Part shown: positions 6,562 through 10,983 of the stretch, piece after piece
How the letters are laid out: every line of letters starts with the position of its first letter
Numbering within the stretch: the stretch's first letter is position 1
Source of the DNA: JAXHUK01 sp034189725
Lineage (GTDB): Bacteria > Chloroflexota > Dehalococcoidia > SZUA-161
Direction of reading: 5' to 3'
DNA: 10,983 bases
Assembly (NCBI GenBank): GCA_034189725.1
Contig: JAXHUK010000093.1
Span: 1-10,983, forward strand
Notes under the pieces: model-generated
What the model was told of the DNA's origin: nothing
Databases searched by the model: none
Seen by the model: only the letters and a program-made list of their open reading frames with translations
Made by a program: the position numbers and the translations under genes

Positions 6562-7416
6562 ATGAGAGACGAACGAGGACAAGCTTTACCATTAGCTCTG
6601 GTAGCACTCGCAATAGGGGCTCTACTGGTACCTGTATTCATGCAAAGTGTGAGTGTACATACTGTTGCCGCACGGAACAACAGCAGTTCATTAGTACAGC
6701 AGTATTCCGCCGAAGCAGGTATTGAGGATGCAATATGGCAGTTGGCCAGCGGCGACCTTGCCAGCGAGCTGACATTTCCCGGAGATACGACAGGATACAC
6801 TCTTAGTGCCCCGGTTAACGATATCGTACCCGGTATCCTCGTCACCAGGGTGCAGGATTCAATTGCCATCGATGACCTGGAAAGCGGAGGATGGGCTGGA
6901 GGCTCCGGCTGGCTCTACGACTGGCATCACGAGGGTGATTCTATCATAACTTCAGCAGACAGCCCTCACCAGGGAACGTACCATATACAGATGAGAAATA
7001 CAGATAGCTACATCAAGCGAGCCCTGGATACCTCTGAGTGGCCCGGCACTCATCTCATACTATGGGCCAAAGTCAGTGCTTTTGAGTCTGGAGATAAAGT
7101 ATATTGCAAAATAAGCCCCGATAACTTCAATTGGACCACCGTTATGACCTGGACCAGCACTGTCAGCGATGATACCTATCACATTGCGAATATCGACCTC
7201 TCATCGTATACCATGTCGAGTGAGTTTTGGATAGCCTTCGATTCAGAAATGGATAGCGATACCGACTACTTCTACATCGATGATGTTGAGATAGCCGGCC
7301 CCATCGTTTATGAGATTATTTCAACTGCAGGAAGTGAAGTAACAACGGCAGATATATCCGTAGAAGATGGAAACATCACCATTCAGTCATGGACACTGGA
7401 CATTGTACCAGACTAA
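6562..7416 (+). CDS. PilX/GspK-like minor subunit with an inserted beta-sandwich domain
   Basis: A 284-residue protein from ATG 6562. MRDERG precedes QALPLALVALAIGALLVPV, a membrane helix without Glu at +5, as in GspK. The helix is followed by QQYSAEAGIEDAIWQL, the AEAGIE signature of PilX/GspK-type proteins. Residues about 104-247 look like an extra domain: ESGGWAGGSGW..., paired Trp/Tyr-rich strands (HLILWAKVSA, YCKISPDNFNW) and a closing YFYIDDVEIAG, the pattern of MAM/carbohydrate-binding jelly-roll domains. The pilin-type strands then resume (YEIISTAGSEVTTADISV, ending QSWTLD). In-frame starts at 6523 (GTG) and 6541 (TTG) exist but overlap the previous gene and lack a hydrophobic or leader role. 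By family analogy it would lie at the filament tip. Confidence 0.75.
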   Translation: MRDERGQALPLALVALAIGALLVPVFMQSVSVHTVAARNNSSSLVQQYSAEAGIEDAIWQLASGDLASELTFPGDTTGYTLSAPVNDIVPGILVTRVQDSIAIDDLESGGWAGGSGWLYDWHHEGDSIITSADSPHQGTYHIQMRNTDSYIKRALDTSEWPGTHLILWAKVSAFESGDKVYCKISPDNFNWTTVMTWTSTVSDDTYHIANIDLSSYTMSSEFWIAFDSEMDSDTDYFYIDDVEIAGPIVYEIISTAGSEVTTADISVEDGNITIQSWTLDIVPD

Positions 7417-7446
7417 CTGAATTGAAATACATTATATAAACGCTAC

Positions 7447-7466
7447 CTGCTGTAAGGAGATAGCAG
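7447..7466 (+). promoter_or_regulatory. ribosome binding site of the PilO-like gene in a small hairpin loop
   Basis: AAGGAGA (7454-7460) lies eight bases before ATG 7469 and sits in the loop of a 5-bp stem, CTGCT (7447-7451) with AGCAG (7462-7466). The ribosome binding site is clear; the stem is short and may be chance. Confidence 0.4.
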
Positions 7467-7468
7467 CT

Positions 7469-8041
7469 ATGAAGATTAAGCTTACTAATGTGGCGTTACT
7501 CATCGGTAGTATTGCCCTGATAGCTAATATCGGGCTGGGTGTAGTGTATTTCCAACAACGGAGTGAAAAGGAATCGCTAATCTCTGAACTCGCTGACGTC
7601 CAGCAATCATTTAACGAATACAATATGACTAACGATCTCAAGAACCAAATAGCCGATGCAGAAACCAGGCTTGAAGAAGCACAGCAAGCTTCCATCGATG
7701 CGAGACTCACGGCTGAGCAAGCATACTCCAAAGAAAACCTTAGCAACGGGGGCATTCTCGACGGTGTGCTGCAATTGGCTCAGCACAACCATCTCAATGT
7801 CATACATTTAAGCACAAAACCGGATGGTAATGAAATAAGGGAAGGTCATACCTATTCCACATTAGTTGTCGATATGCGGGTATCAGGCAGCCTCCCGAAT
7901 TTAGCCGTTTTTGCCAGCAAGCTGGAAAACGGGGCGATAAAGGCCGTCACTATAGACGATATCAGCATCAGCAGCAGTAGCGATGCATACGCTGCTACCC
8001 TGAATTTCTCTGTATTCTATCCTGTCAATATTGAATTATGA
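7469..8041 (+). CDS. PilO-like pilus alignment protein
   Basis: A 190-residue bitopic membrane protein: a short basic N-terminus, one membrane helix (about 8-28, ALLIGSIALIANIGLGVVYF), a charged coiled-coil stretch to about residue 90 (ELADVQQSFNEY..., AETRLEEAQQASIDARLTAE), then an alpha/beta domain with GGILDGVLQLAQHNHLNVI and a strand-rich end. That is the PilO layout, with a ferredoxin-like fold in the external domain. PilO normally pairs with PilN and links to cytoplasmic PilM to align the platform. Neither partner is in the window, so they are elsewhere or missing. Sequence identity to known PilO is not obvious by eye and the call rests on topology, size and position. Confidence 0.7.
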   Translation: MKIKLTNVALLIGSIALIANIGLGVVYFQQRSEKESLISELADVQQSFNEYNMTNDLKNQIADAETRLEEAQQASIDARLTAEQAYSKENLSNGGILDGVLQLAQHNHLNVIHLSTKPDGNEIREGHTYSTLVVDMRVSGSLPNLAVFASKLENGAIKAVTIDDISISSSSDAYAATLNFSVFYPVNIEL

Positions 8042-8073
8042 ACATCACGATTCACAACTCGTTTATTTATGAG

Positions 8074-8109
8074 CTTTCCCAGATTCTTACAGACGCACAG
8101 TCTGGAAAG
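8074..8109 (+). promoter_or_regulatory. hairpin in the leader of the giant pilin gene
   Basis: CTTTC (8074-8078) with GAAAG (8105-8109) and CAGATT (8080-8085) with AGTCTG (8099-8104) make an 11-bp stem with one bulged C and one G-U pair, around a 13-base loop. No T-run follows. Its place just before the ribosome binding site resembles the hairpin upstream of the first pilin gene, though the sequences differ. Confidence 0.45.
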
Positions 8110-8115
8110 AAGATT

Positions 8116-8121
8116 AAAGGA
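8116..8121 (+). promoter_or_regulatory. ribosome binding site that decides the start of the giant gene
   Basis: AAAGGA is eight bases before ATG 8130 but only two before the in-frame ATG 8124, so 8130 is the better start. Confidence 0.6.
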
Positions 8122-8129
8122 TTATGAGA

Positions 8130-10983
8130 ATGTTGTTTCGAGGCAGGCGCGGTTTCACTTTAATGGAAATACTGATCGCAATCGCCATACTGGCAACAAT
8201 CAGCGCTATCGCTGTGCCCGTCGTTTCGCATCTCAGCAGTGGGGCTGAGGAGAGCGCTCACCAGGCAGAGCATTCAAATGTTCAGGCTGCAGTCGATTCT
8301 TTGATGGTAAAACACAGACTCAGTTCACTGCCCAATCCAGTAGCACAAGGGAATGCAACCAACGATATGTCTATGTTCCCTGACGCAGGCTATGTGCTCT
8401 TTGGTACTCCGAAATTTATTCGTCAGGCTACCACCAAATGTTTCTATTATTGTGATGCCGATGGAACCGTTCACAGGCTGGGTTGTGATGATGATGACGG
8501 TGATTCGACGCCCACGCCCACGCCTACATCTACGCCTACACCCACTCCCACTCCCACTCCCACTCCTACGCCTACACCCACATCTACACCTACGCCTACC
8601 CCAACGCCTTCACCTACTCCTACTCCTACCCCTACTCCAACACCTACACCAGGTATAGAGTTAATCTGGGATAATGACAGCGGCGACGGAAAATGGTCTA
8701 CACCACAAAACTGGTCTCCAGATGGGCCACCTAATCCTGGGGATACGGCAATCTTCAATTCAACCTCAACTAGTGACTGCAGTGCTGACACTGTCGCCGA
8801 TACTATCGCTTCTATACTTATGGATCATGATTATACGGGCACAGTAACACTGCCTACTGATTTCGTAGATGACTCTAACGAATTAACCCTGACAGGCAAC
8901 CTCACGATACATTCCGGAACCATGCTCTGCATGGGTAATACCACAGCAGTAAACGAACAGTCCGGAGGAACCGTGGAGAATCCTCACGGTCTGGGGATAG
9001 TCATCCATGCAGCTAACATCTACGTTGGAACCAATGGCGCAATCAGTGCCAATGGACAGGGCTTTACATCAAATCAGGGGCCTGGAGTCGGAGGCACAAA
9101 TCCGGATCACTATCGAGGCGCCGGTGCTGGCTACGGCGGTCGTGGCGCAGACTACTGGAGTTGTTATGGCGGTCATACCTATGGCTCACCCTCTCAGCCT
9201 ACCGCACTCGGCAGCGGCGGCGCTCGTTACACTGGTGAAGGTGGCGGGCCTGGGGGAGGAGCGATAAAGCTGATCGCAGATGATACAATCACTGTAGACG
9301 GATCTATTTCGGCCAGAGGATACAACGTTCAATCAGGATATGGCGGTGGCGGCTCAGGCGGTAGTATCTGGATCGACGCCACCACTATTGCCGGCTCTGG
9401 CTCTATCTCCGCTAACGGCGGCGCCGGCTCCAGCAATTGGGGTAGCGGCGGCGGCGGCGGCAGAATCTCACTCCAGTGGACGAATAGAACGTACTCAGGT
9501 ACCATCCAGGCTACCGGAGGCACCTACGGCACCAACCCCGCCCAGTACGGCACCATCTGGGTGCCCGGCGATATGTGGGATGACCTCTGGAACGACACCT
9601 ACCATGTCAACGGCAACATCGCGCTCGCTCCCAACTCTCACCCCGATGTGCCCTCAGCTTACGTGTTCTCCACCCTCTACATCGATAGCGGCGTTACCCT
9701 CGAATGCCAGGGTGATCTCAATGACATCAACGCCGCTTCTGGCGGTTCAGTAGAGAATCCACATGGCTCCGGCGTCTCCATCCAGGCTACAAATATCATT
9801 ATCGACGGCACCCTCTCCGTAAATAGTCTGGGATTCCTCGCCAACCAGGGGCCAGGTGTCGGCGGATCCTCCTCAGATCACTATCGAGGCGCCGGCGCCG
9901 GCTACGGCGGTCGCGGCGCAGACTACGGAAGTTGCTATGGCGGTCATACCTATGGCTCACCCTCTCAGCCTACCGCACTCGGCAGCGGGGGCGCTCGTTA
10001 CAACGAGAGCCCATACGGTGGCCCTGGTGCAGGCGCCCTCAAGCTCGAAGTAAGTGGTTCTCTCACCATCAACGGCTCTATCTCAGCCAACGGCGGTAAG
10101 GCCTTCGCCTACGGCGGCGGTGGCTCAGGAGGTAGTATCTGGATCGACGCCACCACTATTGCCGGCTCTGGCTCTATCTCCGCTGACGGCGGCGCCGGCT
10201 CCAGCAATTGGGGTAGCGGCGGCGGCGGCGGCAGAATCTCACTCCAGTGGACGAATAGAACGTACTCAGGTACCATCCAGGCTACCGGCGGTACCTACGG
10301 TACCAATCCCGCCCAGTACGGCAGCATCTGGGTGCCCGGCGATATGTGGGATGACCTCTGGAACGACACCTATCATGTCAACGGCAACATCGCGCTCGCT
10401 CCCAGCTCTCACCCCGATGCGCCCGCCGCTTACGTGTTCTCCACCCTCTACATCGATAGCGGCGTTACCCTCGAATGCCAGGGCGATCCCGATGACATCA
10501 ACGCTGCCTCCGGCGGTTCGGCAGAGAATCCACATGGCTCCGGCATCTCCATCCAGGCTACCGATATTACTATCGACGGCACCCTCTCAGCCAACGGTCT
10601 GGGATTCCTCGCCAACCAGGGGCCAGGTGTCGGCGGATCCTCCTCAGATCACTATCGAGGCGCCGGTGCCGGCTACGGCGGTCGCGGCGCAGACTACGGA
10701 AGTTGCTATGGCGGTCACACCTATGGCTCTCCTTCTCAGCCTACCGCACTCGGCAGCGGTGGCGCTCGTTATAACGAGAGCCCATACGGTGGCCCTGGTG
10801 CAGGCGCCCTCAAGCTCGAAGTAAGTGGTTCTCTCACCATCAACGGCTCTATCTCGGCCAATGGCGGTAAGGCTTTCGCCTACGGCGGCGGTGGCTCAGG
10901 CGGTAGTATCTGGATCGATGCCACCACTATTGCCGGCTCCGGCTCTATCTCCGCTGACGGCGGCGCAGGCTCCAGCAATTGGG
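8130..10983 (+). CDS. giant prepilin-anchored surface protein with tandem glycine-rich repeats (partial, no stop in window)
   Basis: The frame is open from 8130 to the window end: 951 codons and continuing. Order of parts: leader MLFRGRRG cut after G8; FTLMEILIA with Glu +5 (E13) and a membrane helix; a pilin domain to about residue 125 that is paralogous to the pilin at 1880 (NVQAAVDSLMV, NPVAQGNAT, KFIRQA, DADGTVH); an acidic DDDDGD; a Thr-Pro linker (127-174); a module with W180, NWSP (194-197) and GDTAIF (204-209), a motif common in large bacterial surface and autotransporter-like proteins; then, from residue about 258, a Gly/Ser-rich array with a 257-residue unit. Each unit has several rungs of the type TIAGSGSISANGGAG, suggesting a beta-solenoid. 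It follows the PilO-like gene by 88 bases. I infer a filament-borne adhesin or stalk. GC and codon use in the array differ from the upstream genes. Confidence 0.85.
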   Translation, partial: MLFRGRRGFTLMEILIAIAILATISAIAVPVVSHLSSGAEESAHQAEHSNVQAAVDSLMVKHRLSSLPNPVAQGNATNDMSMFPDAGYVLFGTPKFIRQATTKCFYYCDADGTVHRLGCDDDDGDSTPTPTPTSTPTPTPTPTPTPTPTPTSTPTPTPTPSPTPTPTPTPTPTPGIELIWDNDSGDGKWSTPQNWSPDGPPNPGDTAIFNSTSTSDCSADTVADTIASILMDHDYTGTVTLPTDFVDDSNELTLTGNLTIHSGTMLCMGNTTAVNEQSGGTVENPHGLGIVIHAANIYVGTNGAISANGQGFTSNQGPGVGGTNPDHYRGAGAGYGGRGADYWSCYGGHTYGSPSQPTALGSGGARYTGEGGGPGGGAIKLIADDTITVDGSISARGYNVQSGYGGGGSGGSIWIDATTIAGSGSISANGGAGSSNWGSGGGGGRISLQWTNRTYSGTIQATGGTYGTNPAQYGTIWVPGDMWDDLWNDTYHVNGNIALAPNSHPDVPSAYVFSTLYIDSGVTLECQGDLNDINAASGGSVENPHGSGVSIQATNIIIDGTLSVNSLGFLANQGPGVGGSSSDHYRGAGAGYGGRGADYGSCYGGHTYGSPSQPTALGSGGARYNESPYGGPGAGALKLEVSGSLTINGSISANGGKAFAYGGGGSGGSIWIDATTIAGSGSISADGGAGSSNWGSGGGGGRISLQWTNRTYSGTIQATGGTYGTNPAQYGSIWVPGDMWDDLWNDTYHVNGNIALAPSSHPDAPAAYVFSTLYIDSGVTLECQGDPDDINAASGGSAENPHGSGISIQATDITIDGTLSANGLGFLANQGPGVGGSSSDHYRGAGAGYGGRGADYGSCYGGHTYGSPSQPTALGSGGARYNESPYGGPGAGALKLEVSGSLTINGSISANGGKAFAYGGGGSGGSIWIDATTIAGSGSISADGGAGSSNW
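8508..8651 (+). repeat. Thr-Pro linker, imperfect hexanucleotide repeat
   Basis: Twenty-four ACN-CCN type units code for (Thr-Pro)n, with two units reading Thr-Ser and one Ser-Pro. The unit is six bases, so slippage would change linker length without shifting the frame. Such linkers are extended and often O-glycosylated, and separate domains of surface proteins and cellulosomal enzymes. Here it separates the pilin domain from the repeat array. Confidence 0.95.
8901..9674 (+). repeat. tandem array copy 1 (divergent 5' half)
   Basis: A first unit of 774 bases. Its first half (to about 9340) aligns with the later copies only at protein level, with small codon-sized indels: SGGTVENPHG versus SGGSVENPHG, NQGPGVGG, DHYRGAGAGYGGRGADY. 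Its second half (from about 9340) is nearly identical in DNA to copy 2. Confidence 0.85.
9675..10445 (+). repeat. tandem array copy 2 (771 bases)
   Basis: A complete 257-codon unit. Markers recur at exactly 771 bases: GTAGTATCTG at 9361, 10132 and 10903, and TATCGAGGC at 9111, 9882 and 10653. Three Gly-rich stretches with SxNG turns lie in each unit. Confidence 0.95.
10446..10983 (+). repeat. tandem array copy 3 (cut by the window end)
   Basis: The first 538 bases of a third unit, aligned to copy 2 without gaps and with about 31 mismatches by eye. The array continues beyond the window, so the copy number is unknown. Confidence 0.95.

Noticed and set aside
8353..8658. Plus-strand frame rich in Leu-His-Pro and a minus-strand frame rich in Gly-Val over the Thr-Pro repeat
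   Set aside because: Both are shadows of the hexanucleotide repeat; the frame joined to the prepilin domain is the coding one.
9007..10824. Several long alternative frames on both strands (9007-9267, 9340-9753, 10054-10824 and others)
   Set aside because: GC-rich repeat sequence has few stops in any frame; copy 2/copy 3 differences are at third positions of the 8130 frame, so that frame is the selected one.
8508..10983. Possible CRISPR array or intergenic satellite
   Set aside because: There are no short repeats with regular unique spacers; the repeats are long, in frame and coding.

Overview
The window looks like a chromosomal segment of a Chloroflexota bacterium, possibly of the Dehalococcoidia type. 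The clues are a DUF951 protein next to a class-2 OMP decarboxylase, a tRNA gene without encoded CCA, and a type IV pilus (T4P) locus with no outer-membrane secretin. The phylum is an inference from gene families and should be checked by a database search.

Left part (1-1472), all on the minus strand: tRNA-Ala(UGC) with its own -35/-10 promoter, a DUF951 gene, and pyrF with a good sigma70-type promoter. Positions 1-174 hold nothing I can name. Positions 1420-1879 are gene-free: they hold the pyrF promoter at one end and the leader of the first pilin gene at the other, with a perfect 10-bp hairpin just before its ribosome binding site.

Right part (1880-10983), all on the plus strand: a type IV filament locus in the order pilin, PilB/GspE-type assembly ATPase, PilC/GspF-type platform protein, three prepilin-like minor subunits (PilV-, PilW- and PilX/GspK-like), a PilO-like protein, and a giant open gene that runs off the window. 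The minor-pilin genes are tightly packed (two ATGA overlaps, then gaps of 17, 52 and 88 bases). The pilin, pilB and pilC genes are instead separated by longer structured spacers, and a candidate terminator follows the pilin gene, so expression of the major pilin can plausibly be set apart from the machinery.

The most unusual object is the last gene (8130 to beyond 10983, at least 951 residues). It begins with a prepilin leader and a pilin domain clearly paralogous to the pilin at 1880-2293. A Thr-Pro linker of 24 dipeptides follows, then an NWSP...GDTAIF module, then a glycine-rich tandem array with a 771-base (257-residue) unit. I read it as a pilus-assembled giant surface protein, probably an adhesin or stalk carried on or at the tip of the filament. 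A second minor subunit (6562-7416) carries a probable beta-sandwich (lectin/MAM-like) insert, so the locus seems to build a filament decorated with binding domains. PilM, PilN, PilT, prepilin peptidase and PilY1 are not in the window.
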